Assembly: GCA_018262395.1 (NCBI GenBank)
Contig: JAGSYM010000078.1
Coordinates: 1-5,947 of the forward strand
Direction: 5' to 3'
From: Nitrospirota bacterium
GTDB lineage: Bacteria; Nitrospirota; Thermodesulfovibrionia; Thermodesulfovibrionales; SM23-35
Length of the DNA: 5,947 bases
Shown here: in pieces, positions 1 through 5,520 of the stretch
Layout of the letters: each line of letters begins with the position of its first letter
Position numbering within the stretch: the stretch's first letter is position 1
Made by a program: the position numbers and the translations under genes
Notes under the pieces: generated by a model
Told to the model about the DNA's origin: nothing
Database searches by the model: none
The model's input: only the letters and a program-made list of their open reading frames with translations

Positions 1-733
1 GATATCCGAGGACCTCGGCATTAAACTGGAAAACATAAAAATATCAGATCTTGGCAGAGCCAAAAAGATTAATATTGACAAGGAAAATACGACTATTGTA
101 GAAGGTGCCGGAGATCCTCAGAAGATTCAGGGTAGAGTAAAGCAGATTAAGACGCAGATAGATGAAACGACGTCCGACTATGACAGAGAGAAACTCCAGG
201 AAAGACTTGCGAAACTTGTGGGCGGCGTTGCCGTAATCAACGTCGGTGCAGCAACTGAGACGGAGATGAAGGAGAAGAAGGCACGCGTAGAAGATGCGCT
301 GAATGCCACGAGGGCAGCTGTCGAGGAAGGGATTATCCCTGGTGGAGGTGTTGCTCTTCTCAGATGTCTTACTGCGTTGAAGGGTCTCAAACTCGACAAT
401 GACCAGCAGGTTGGTGTTGAAATCATAAGAAGATCACTGGAAGAGCCTATACGGCAGATTGTCAACAATGCAGGAATTGAGGGATCAGTTGTTGTTGAAA
501 AGGTGAAACATGCCAAGGATATTAATTTCGGGTTTGATGCCGATAAGGAAGATTATGTTGATATGATGAAGGCCGGTATCATTGATCCAACAAAGGTCAC
601 CCGTTACGCCTTGCAGAATGCAGCATCAGTGGCAGCCCTTATGCTTACCACTTCCGTAATGATAACTGACATTCCGGAAGAGAAGCCTGAACCTGCAATG
701 CCGCCAGGCGGTGGAATGGGCGGAATGTACTAA
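1..733 (+). CDS. groEL: Chaperonin GroEL (Hsp60), C-terminal part, 5' end outside window
   Basis: ATP-dependent chaperonin subunit that forms the double-ring folding chamber in the cytoplasm together with GroES. The reading frame is open from base 2 and gives 243 residues, so roughly the first 300 of the usual ~545 are missing. The visible part covers the end of the apical domain, the second intermediate segment and the C-terminal equatorial domain. Hallmarks seen are [58 protein letters not shown] and [20 protein letters not shown]. The Asp of VEDALNAT (bases 293-295) matches the ATP-hydrolysis Asp398 of E. coli, and the Asp of IIDPTKV the nucleotide-binding Asp495. The tail ends [10 protein letters not shown], a short version of the Gly-Gly-Met repeat tail that projects into the cavity. 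The gene stops at TAA 731-733, followed by a strong terminator, so it is the last gene of its transcript; groES would be expected upstream but is not in the window. Confidence 0.98.
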   Translation, partial: ISEDLGIKLENIKISDLGRAKKINIDKENTTIVEGAGDPQKIQGRVKQIKTQIDETTSDYDREKLQERLAKLVGGVAVINVGAATETEMKEKKARVEDALNATRAAVEEGIIPGGGVALLRCLTALKGLKLDNDQQVGVEIIRRSLEEPIRQIVNNAGIEGSVVVEKVKHAKDINFGFDADKEDYVDMMKAGIIDPTKVTRYALQNAASVAALMLTTSVMITDIPEEKPEPAMPPGGGMGGMY

Positions 734-769
734 AAGTCGCCAGGCGGTAGCCGACACTTACATGAACAT

Positions 770-805
770 AAAAGAGGGGGGTAATAATTACCCCCCTCTT
801 TTTTT
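770..805 (+). terminator. Intrinsic (Rho-independent) terminator of groEL
   Basis: A perfect 15-bp hairpin has arms 770-784 and 788-802, a three-base TAA loop, a GAGGGGGG/CCCCCCTC core, and a T run at 799-805. It begins 36 bases after the groEL stop codon. The flanking A4 on the left arm supplies only four U residues on the opposite strand, so it should act mainly in the + direction. It isolates mltG-ispG from the heat-shock transcript. Confidence 0.93.
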
Positions 806-894
806 CGAGAGAGAACATTACATTTGTCTCTAATCGGAGATTTACGGCTATCAGCTATTTGACTATCATTTGTTACTTTTGTCATCCTAACACT
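806..894 (+). other. Intergenic leader between groEL terminator and mltG
   Basis: Because of the strong terminator just upstream, the mltG-ispG promoter should lie here. No convincing -35/-10 pair is visible. TTGTCT at 824-829 and TTGACT at 859-864 resemble -35 boxes, but neither has a good -10 hexamer at 16-18 bases. No clear Shine-Dalgarno sequence precedes the mltG ATG; the only purine-rich GGAGA (836-840) is more than 50 bases away. The promoter remains unplaced. Confidence 0.4.
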
Positions 895-1947
895 ATGAAA
901 AAAACTGTTATTTTTTCTCTTGCAGCCGTTTTTCTCTCCTGTTGCTTGTATGTTATGATTCAGCTTCTAACGCCCCTTCCTGCTCCCAATGCATCCACTG
1001 AGGTCTTGATACCAAAAGGTGCCACGTTCAGACAGGCTATGCAGGTCTTTTCAGAAGCCGGCCTGATACGTGATGAGAATCTCTTCATATCCATCGGCAG
1101 ATTAAGCCGCATCGACAGGAAAATCAGGGCAGGATACTATTCCATTTATCTTGGCATGAATACCCTTGATCTCCTGAGTGTTTTGCGCAAGGGACAGATT
1201 ATCGAATACGAGATATCAGTAATAGAAGGTGACTCTCTGATGGAGATCGGTGACAAATTGTCAGAGAAGGGAATAATGAGTAAAGAACATTTTCAGGAGA
1301 TCGCTGCTGATAAGGATTTTTTAGTATCATTTAAAATTGACGCGCCTTCACTCGAGGGGTATCTTTTCCCTGATACCTACAAAATTCCAAAAGGTATGGA
1401 CCCGAAAGAAGCAATCGGCATGATGATCAATAAGCTGCGCGCAGAGTATTCAGAGGAACTCATGGCAAGGACTGCAGAAATCAGAATGTCAGAGAGAGAG
1501 GTCTTAACGCTTGCATCTATTATCGAAAAAGAGGCTGCAACAGATGAAGAGAGGCCTCTTATCTCTGCTGTATACCATAACAGGCTCAGGGGAAAAATGC
1601 CTCTTCAGGCAGACCCTACAGCTATCTACGGGATAAAAAGCTCGAGAGAAAAAATAACATCGAAGGATCTAAAACGAAAAACAGCGTATAACACCTATGT
1701 AATTAAGGGGTTACCTCCCGGTCCAATCGCCTCGGCAAGCATAAAGTCAATTACTGCAGCACTCTATCCGGCAGATGTGGGGTATATCTATTTCGTTTCA
1801 AAAAATGATGGTACCCATCATTTTTCTGCTACCGCTGCAGAACATGCAGCTGCTGTCAAGGCATACAGGGAGATGAAACAGGCAGAGGATGATCAGGAGA
1901 GAGAGAACATGAATCAGGAAAGTGGGAGAAATGATGATTCCCCGTAG
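895..1947 (+). CDS. mltG: Endolytic murein transglycosylase MltG (YceG family)
   Basis: Inner-membrane lytic transglycosylase that cleaves nascent glycan strands in the periplasm and is thought to set their length as a terminator of polymerisation. The chosen ATG gives 350 residues, close to the 340-residue E. coli protein. The N-terminus is MKK followed by a hydrophobic segment (residues 4-25) that serves as a single membrane anchor. Residues about 36-110 form the LysM-like part (VLIPKGATF, IRAGYYSI). The catalytic domain shows LEGYLFPDTYKIP (153-165), LASIIEKEA (206-214) with the predicted catalytic Glu211 (bases 1525-1527, equivalent to E. coli Glu218), VYHNRL, LQADPTAIYG (237-246), YNTYVIKGLPPGPIA (265-279) and the closing HHFSATAAEH. 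A hydrophilic, acidic tail follows residue 327. An in-frame TTG at 859 would add 12 residues but has no ribosome site and spoils the signal-anchor pattern, so ATG 895 is preferred. It overlaps ispG by 14 bases. Confidence 0.96.
   Translation: MKKTVIFSLAAVFLSCCLYVMIQLLTPLPAPNASTEVLIPKGATFRQAMQVFSEAGLIRDENLFISIGRLSRIDRKIRAGYYSIYLGMNTLDLLSVLRKGQIIEYEISVIEGDSLMEIGDKLSEKGIMSKEHFQEIAADKDFLVSFKIDAPSLEGYLFPDTYKIPKGMDPKEAIGMMINKLRAEYSEELMARTAEIRMSEREVLTLASIIEKEAATDEERPLISAVYHNRLRGKMPLQADPTAIYGIKSSREKITSKDLKRKTAYNTYVIKGLPPGPIASASIKSITAALYPADVGYIYFVSKNDGTHHFSATAAEHAAAVKAYREMKQAEDDQERENMNQESGRNDDSP
1924..1928 (+). promoter_or_regulatory. Ribosome binding site that sets the ispG start
   Basis: GGGAG lies inside the 3' end of mltG, five bases before ATG 1934. 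It favours ATG 1934 over the adjacent ATG 1931 (two-base spacing) and over GTG 1922, which overlaps this site. Translation is probably coupled to termination of mltG at 1945-1947. Confidence 0.55.
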
Positions 1948-2992
1948 AAAAACGAAGGTCATTCATGTCGGTAACGTTTCGCTTGGCGGCCATAACCCGG
2001 TTGTAGTTCAGTCCATGACAAAAACAGACACTGCAGATGTAAAATCGACGGTAAAGCAGATAAAGTCTCTCCAGGTGTCCGGCTGTGAAATCATCAGACT
2101 TGCTGTCCCCGATATGCCAGCAGCAAAAGCACTTGGCAGAATAAAGAAATCTATTACCATTCCCATGATAGCCGACATCCATTTTGATTGGAGACTTGCT
2201 CTTGAGGCTGTGAAACAAGATGTTGACGGACTCAGGATTAACCCCGGCAATATTGGGGCAAAGTGGAAAATACATGAGGTTATCACCGCCGCCAATGACA
2301 AAGGTATTCCAATAAGGATCGGAGTGAATGCAGGCTCGCTGGAAAAAGATCTCCTCCGGAAATACGGTCATCCGGAACCGGAAGCCCTTGTTGAGAGTGC
2401 AGTGAGACATATTACAATACTTGAAGAGCTCAATTTCACAAACGTGAAAGTTTCGCTCAAGGCATCAGATGTCCTGAAAACCGTGGATGCATATAGGTTA
2501 TTTGCCCAACACTATAATCATCCCCTTCATGTCGGCATATCAGAGGCCGGTCCTCCATCAATAGGAATCATCAAGAGTTCAGTCGGTATCGGGATATTGC
2601 TCTCTGAAGGCATCGGAGATACGATCAGGGTATCCCTGACTGCTCCCCCCGAAGAAGAAATACGGGTTGCCTACGCTATTCTCGGTTCCCTCGGACTAAG
2701 GAAGAGAGGGGTGAACATTATTTCCTGTCCGACGTGTGGCAGGTGTAAGATTGATCTCAGGAGACTCGTCAACCGTGTTGAAAAGATAACCCGGAATCTT
2801 GATAAGCCTCTCACCGTTGCAGTGATGGGATGTACCGTCAACGGTCCGGGTGAGGCAAGAGAGGCAGACATCGGGATAGCCGGCAGCAAGGGGAAAGGGA
2901 TACTTTTCAGGAAAGGGGAAATAAAAAAAAGGCTGCCCGAGGAAGAACTCCTTCAGGCACTTCTTGACGAATTGAGAGATCACGATTCTTGA
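1934..2992 (+). CDS. ispG: 4-hydroxy-3-methylbut-2-en-1-yl diphosphate synthase (IspG/GcpE)
   Basis: Penultimate enzyme of the MEP isoprenoid pathway. It reductively opens 2-C-methyl-erythritol 2,4-cyclodiphosphate to HMBPP using a [4Fe-4S] cluster and electrons from flavodoxin or ferredoxin. The 352-residue cytoplasmic protein starts MIPRRKTKVIHVGNVSLGG. It carries the barrel-domain signatures VQSMTKTDTADV, PMIADIHFDWRLAL, LRINPGNIG, IRIGVNAGSLEKDL, KVSLKASDV and LLSEGIGDTIRVSL. The cluster ligands are Cys265, Cys268 (CPTC), Cys300 (MGCTVNGPGEA) and Glu307, with the same 35-residue spacing between the first and third cysteines as in E. coli. A further Cys271 makes the motif CPTCGRC. The length fits the usual bacterial two-domain form rather than the longer plant type. 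The ATG 1931 and GTG 1922 alternatives would add one or four residues. It is the second gene of the mltG-ispG unit, and its product route feeds undecaprenyl phosphate, which peptidoglycan synthesis needs. Confidence 0.98.
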   Translation: MIPRRKTKVIHVGNVSLGGHNPVVVQSMTKTDTADVKSTVKQIKSLQVSGCEIIRLAVPDMPAAKALGRIKKSITIPMIADIHFDWRLALEAVKQDVDGLRINPGNIGAKWKIHEVITAANDKGIPIRIGVNAGSLEKDLLRKYGHPEPEALVESAVRHITILEELNFTNVKVSLKASDVLKTVDAYRLFAQHYNHPLHVGISEAGPPSIGIIKSSVGIGILLSEGIGDTIRVSLTAPPEEEIRVAYAILGSLGLRKRGVNIISCPTCGRCKIDLRRLVNRVEKITRNLDKPLTVAVMGCTVNGPGEAREADIGIAGSKGKGILFRKGEIKKRLPEEELLQALLDELRDHDS

Positions 2993-3033
2993 ATACCATA
3001 TTTCCTTTGCTGGCTCTGACGTGAATGATCAGA

Positions 3034-3747
3034 TTAAGCAGTTTCTTCAACCGCATTCAGTGACAGGACAAAGTCCTGAAGTTTTTCCCTGTGTTCCTCG
3101 GACATATCAATGAACTCTATCCCAATGTGATAGAGTTCCACCCTTTGATCCTGTGACAGGCGGCAGGAAGCAACTCTTCCCAAAAACGTAACCGATGAAT
3201 TTTCAGGAATAAATATCTCCATAGATACTCTGCTTTCGACTTCCATTGGACGCTCACTCTCTATAAGCATACCGCCCATGCTGAGTATCTTAACCTTACA
3301 ATTTTCAGGAAAATTTACCATTGCTTTTTCCTGAGTATCAATGCGAACCCTCACACTTTGTCTCGAACCGATCACTTCGCGGGAACCTGTTGGCATGACT
3401 GTACCGCATTCATACTTTTCAATAAAATGTGCAATTTCCTCCATCTTCTTGTCTGAAACATCTATGAATTTCATACCGGCAGTATAGAGAGGAATACTGT
3501 CACCACGCGCCCCTTCTTTGTTCCCACTTAACACAGACCATACGACGAGCCCCTTTACCGCTAAAACCCTGCCTGCATTCTCCATTTTTATTGCATATTC
3601 GTGGCCGATATTCAGTCTCCTGTCCGCTTTCACTGACACGCCGCCAATGCTGATATCAAGGATATTCACCTCATTTGCAAACATCATTTTCCCCGTGATC
3701 TCCACGACCTCCATTCTGAATCTTTTATATCTTCTTCTTTCGGTCAT
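3034..3747 (-). CDS. Tandem PilZ-domain protein, probable c-di-GMP effector
   Basis: A 237-residue soluble protein with two PilZ domains, the family that binds cyclic di-GMP and passes the signal to a partner. Domain 1 (about residues 4-112) has the full binding signature: R5xxxR9 in RRYKR and DISIGG (Asp31, Ser33, Gly36). Domain 2 (about 128-230) keeps R129xxxR133 (RQSVR), but the second motif reads ILSMGG (154-159), with Ile where Asp or Asn is normal. There is no signal peptide or membrane segment, and no catalytic or DNA-binding domain. ATG 3747 was chosen because AAAGAGG lies five bases upstream; a TTG at 3774 would add nine residues without such a site. The gene is downstream of the diguanylate cyclase with a 57-base gap and likely shares its transcript. 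The output target (motility, exopolysaccharide, pili) cannot be read from the sequence. Confidence 0.92.
   Translation of the reverse strand: MTERRRYKRFRMEVVEITGKMMFANEVNILDISIGGVSVKADRRLNIGHEYAIKMENAGRVLAVKGLVVWSVLSGNKEGARGDSIPLYTAGMKFIDVSDKKMEEIAHFIEKYECGTVMPTGSREVIGSRQSVRVRIDTQEKAMVNFPENCKVKILSMGGMLIESERPMEVESRVSMEIFIPENSSVTFLGRVASCRLSQDQRVELYHIGIEFIDMSEEHREKLQDFVLSLNAVEETA
3064..3086 (+). terminator. Possible terminator for mltG-ispG inside the convergent PilZ gene
   Basis: A 6-bp hairpin, CAGGAC (3064-3069), loop AAA, GTCCTG (3073-3078), is followed by AAG and T5 (3082-3086). It is the only hairpin-plus-T-run found downstream of ispG, because the 41-base gap 2993-3033 holds none. It lies in the last codons of the opposite-strand PilZ gene. 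The stem is short, so this is tentative. Confidence 0.35.
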
Positions 3748-3752
3748 ATGTT

Positions 3753-3759
3753 CCTCTTT
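3753..3759 (-). promoter_or_regulatory. Ribosome binding site of the PilZ gene
   Basis: AAAGAGG on the - strand, five bases before the ATG at 3747. It decides the start in favour of MTERRRYKRF over the upstream in-frame TTG. Confidence 0.75.
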
Positions 3760-3804
3760 GGAGTGACAAAGCAACCCAATGCTTTTTCAATAGAACCGGA
3801 ACGC

Positions 3805-5040
3805 TCAGGATATTGTCAGTTGGTCCTTCTCTGATTCAGACTCTGAAAAAAGATAGGGTTTATGCATAATCACACGGTTTCTTCCTTCAGCCTTTGCCTT
3901 ATAGAGTGCCATATCAGCGAGTTGAATGATTTTGTAGATAGATTCTCCATCAAACGGGAAACTCGCTACCCCACCGCTTATTGATACATAACCAAGCGGC
4001 TGGGTTTCTCTATGTGCAAAAGGATACAGTGATATTTTTTCGCGAAGCCGTTCTGCATAGATAAATGCATCTTCCTTGTTTATACCTGGAAGCATAACAA
4101 TGAATTCCTCGCCCCCATACCGCACAATCACCGAGTTTTTCCGTGTAACGGTCCGCACAATTTCGCTGAGTTCCTGCAAAAGCCTGTCCCCATCATCATG
4201 ACCGTTCGTATCATTATAGTGTTTGAAATTATCGATATCAAAAAGGAAGAGAGAGATAGGCGTGCCTTCCCGGATAGCTTTCTCCACAAAGTTCTGTGCC
4301 ATATGAAAAAGATAATTACGGTTATTCAATCCTGTCAATGAATCGGTATTTGCCTTATGTTTTGCCTCGCCGAGCATTGTCTGGTTAAGAAGCGCCACCC
4401 CGGCTATATCCGCAATCATCTTCATCAGATCGATTTCATTTCCTGCCGGATGGGTGACTGCTCCGATGCCGATAACCCCAAGCATGCGGTCCTTAAATTG
4501 AATCGGTACCGCCATCCAGAGATGAGAGTCAATCTCCTGGACTGTTTCCTTTAATCCTTGCATTTTCTGAAAATGTTCCCTTGACATTACCATGCGCTGT
4601 TGAGCCGCAATGCCGATCATCCCTTCACCGATGGCACGCTGTTCTTCTTCCATCGAAGATACTTTTTTCAGCAGATTGTCTGCACTATCGAGGATATAGC
4701 ATTCCACAACCTTTGTCGGAATAATTTCGGTAACCAGGTCAAGAACAGATGATATGATCTCTTCAACCTTCAGTGTGGCATTTAACCGCTGCACCACGGT
4801 CGGGATTCTTACAAGAAATGACAGATAGCGGTCATTCAGCTGGCTAAGATCGTCGAGTTTGCCCCGAATAGTCTGGATTTCCCTGTCTCTCGTCAGTATC
4901 TCTTTTAGATATGTTGCATGCTGCTCTTTATCCTCATTTTCCTGTTTCCGGCTTACGCCAACTGACTGGCCAATATGGTATACGGCATAAAGCATACCAA
5001 TACCAACCACCAGCGCTAAGACGATACCTATATTGTTCAT
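3805..5040 (-). CDS. Membrane-anchored GAF-GGDEF diguanylate cyclase
   Basis: A 411-residue protein predicted to make cyclic di-GMP from two GTP. Residues 3-22 form one membrane segment, leaving a tiny periplasmic end and a cytoplasmic body. A charged, probably helical linker (about 30-75) leads to a GAF-like sensor domain (about 78-222; VLDLVTEIIP, GEGMIGIAA, MAVPIQFKDRMLGVIGIG). The GGDEF domain (about 228-395) contains DSLTGLNNRNYL, LFDIDNFKHYNDTNGHDDGD (Asp268 as metal ligand), RYGGEEF (GGEEF at 309-313, the active signature), SISGGVAS and ADMALYKAKAEGRNRV. The inhibitory I-site, normally RxxD five residues before GGEEF, is R300-K-N-S303, so product feedback may be lost. No EAL or HD-GYP domain is present. 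The start is ATG 5040 with AAGGG seven bases upstream. It sits between the zinc-ribbon gene (55-base gap) and the PilZ gene, in one direction. The GAF ligand is not predictable here. Confidence 0.95.
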   Translation of the reverse strand: MNNIGIVLALVVGIGMLYAVYHIGQSVGVSRKQENEDKEQHATYLKEILTRDREIQTIRGKLDDLSQLNDRYLSFLVRIPTVVQRLNATLKVEEIISSVLDLVTEIIPTKVVECYILDSADNLLKKVSSMEEEQRAIGEGMIGIAAQQRMVMSREHFQKMQGLKETVQEIDSHLWMAVPIQFKDRMLGVIGIGAVTHPAGNEIDLMKMIADIAGVALLNQTMLGEAKHKANTDSLTGLNNRNYLFHMAQNFVEKAIREGTPISLFLFDIDNFKHYNDTNGHDDGDRLLQELSEIVRTVTRKNSVIVRYGGEEFIVMLPGINKEDAFIYAERLREKISLYPFAHRETQPLGYVSISGGVASFPFDGESIYKIIQLADMALYKAKAEGRNRVIMHKPYLFSESESEKDQLTIS

Positions 5041-5095
5041 AAAGACACCCTTTCTGTGTTCTTACTGATATAAAGATCCGGCGTGAACAGTTTCG

Positions 5096-5263
5096 TTATC
5101 TGGTTCCCGCTGCTTTTCTGGGATGAAGATGCCATTTATTGTTCTTTTTTATGAGGTCGTCTAATTCTCTGTACATTTGCGTCACACCGATTTTGCAAAG
5201 AACACAGATGTTGTCCTCCTGATATGTTTCATTGCCGCATGTCCTGCATTTTTTCACTTTCAA
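5096..5263 (-). CDS. Small four-cysteine zinc-ribbon protein, function unknown
   Basis: A 55-residue ORF with two CxxC pairs, CRTC (Cys6, Cys9) and CVLC (Cys20, Cys23), ten residues apart. That spacing is typical of a structural zinc ribbon. A basic and amphipathic C-terminal part (TQMYRELDDLIKKNNKWHLHPRK) follows. The predicted start is TTG 5261-5263, with AAAGGTGGTG (5271-5280) ending seven bases upstream; a GTG two codons later is the alternative. A stop codon lies three codons before the TTG in the same frame, so the protein cannot extend further. No known family was recognised. It is the first gene of the probable operon with the diguanylate cyclase and PilZ genes and the closest to the predicted sigma-54 promoter. 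This suggests, but does not show, a role in the same signalling circuit. The ordered Cys spacing, ribosome site and co-orientation argue for a real gene despite its size. Confidence 0.72.
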   Translation of the reverse strand: MKVKKCRTCGNETYQEDNICVLCKIGVTQMYRELDDLIKKNNKWHLHPRKAAGTR

Positions 5264-5270
5264 GTTTATT

Positions 5271-5280
5271 CACCACCTTT
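5271..5280 (-). promoter_or_regulatory. Ribosome binding site of the zinc-ribbon gene
   Basis: AAAGGTGGTG on the - strand, seven bases before the TTG start at 5263. It is the main reason to accept a TTG start for this short gene. Confidence 0.55.
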
Positions 5281-5325
5281 GAATAGAAATTTTCTCTTCT
5301 GAATTTCTTAATAATGGACTCCTCA

Positions 5326-5343
5326 ATGCAGATTCTATGCCAA
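5326..5343 (-). promoter_or_regulatory. Putative sigma-54 (RpoN) -24/-12 promoter of the zinc-ribbon/cyclase/PilZ operon
   Basis: Read on the - strand, TTGGCATAGAATCTGCAT matches the RpoN consensus. The -24 element TTGGCA is perfect, the -12 element is CTGCA (one mismatch from TTGCA), and exactly ten bases separate the GG and GC dinucleotides. Transcription would begin near 5316, leaving a leader of about 50 bases before the TTG start at 5263. It lies upstream of, and points into, the c-di-GMP gene cluster. No better sigma-70 promoter was seen on this strand. Confidence 0.5.
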
Positions 5344-5354
5344 TATATTTCATT

Positions 5355-5371
5355 TATAACGCATTGTTATA
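5355..5371. repeat. Inverted repeat TATAAC-N5-GTTATA
   Basis: Six-base arms (5355-5360 and 5366-5371) flank GCATT. The centre is about 47 bases upstream of the predicted sigma-54 start point, in the most AT-rich part of the intergenic region. It could be a protein-binding site or a bend region, or chance in AT-rich DNA. Confidence 0.3.
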
Positions 5372-5390
5372 TAATGATAAATAGTATAAT
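5370..5390 (+). promoter_or_regulatory. Two TATAAT -10-like boxes on the + strand
   Basis: Perfect TATAAT hexamers occur at 5370-5375 and 5385-5390. The second has TTGTTA at 5364-5369, a 15-base spacer, which is short. They would drive a divergent transcript into 5400-5560, where a micro-ORF with a strong ribosome site lies. In AT-rich DNA such hexamers arise easily, so the call is weak. Confidence 0.25.
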
Positions 5391-5417
5391 AACTACTTAA
5401 GCTTGGTACAGATGACG

Positions 5418-5433
5418 CAATTTGTCAAAATTG
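5418..5433. promoter_or_regulatory. Palindrome CAATTT-N4-AAATTG, possible enhancer (activator) site
   Basis: An inverted repeat with six-base arms around GTCA. Its centre is about 109 bases upstream of the predicted sigma-54 start point, within the range where bacterial enhancer-binding proteins usually sit. The role is inferred from symmetry and position only; no specific regulator motif was recognised. Confidence 0.3.
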
Positions 5434-5489
5434 TGCCGTAAAAAAAGAGGTCAGTTATTGAAACAGCACGCCTTATTGCAGATGGTACA

Positions 5490-5520
5490 AAGGAGGTTAT
5501 TTATGGGAAAGAGATGCTAA
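5490..5520 (+). other. Strong ribosome site followed by a five-codon ORF (MGKRC)
   Basis: AAGGAGG at 5490-5496 is nearly a perfect anti-16S match and sits six bases before ATG 5503. That ATG opens only five codons (MGKRC) before TAA 5518-5520. No + strand gene follows; the next gene is cimA on the other strand. It could be a leader-like micro-ORF, the displaced start of a decayed gene, or coincidence. Confidence 0.25.

Noticed and set aside
178..516. 112-codon - strand ORF opposite groEL
   Set aside because: Ser/Thr/Pro-rich translation typical of the reverse of a conserved coding strand; groEL occupies the locus beyond doubt.
859..894. TTG 859 as the mltG start
   Set aside because: The extra 12 residues have no ribosome site and precede a normal MKK-hydrophobic anchor; ATG 895 is more natural.
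1856..2410. 184-codon ORF on the - strand across the mltG/ispG junction
   Set aside because: It lies opposite two clearly conserved genes, its translation is rich in unlikely Cys/His/Phe mixtures and it matches no family; it is an antisense shadow. The shorter - strand ORFs within 2008-2983 are rejected for the same reason.
5270..5353. 27-codon - strand ORF ending just before the zinc-ribbon start
   Set aside because: No ribosome site precedes its ATG, it spans the putative promoter, and its translation has no distinctive features.
5264..5400. c-di-GMP riboswitch upstream of the cyclase operon
   Set aside because: No GEMM-type conserved blocks or paired stems were found; the leader after the predicted start point is only about 50 bases.
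5423..5428. TTGACA on the - strand as a sigma-70 -35 box
   Set aside because: No -10-like hexamer lies 16-18 bases downstream (CAAGCT at 17), so it does not form a promoter.
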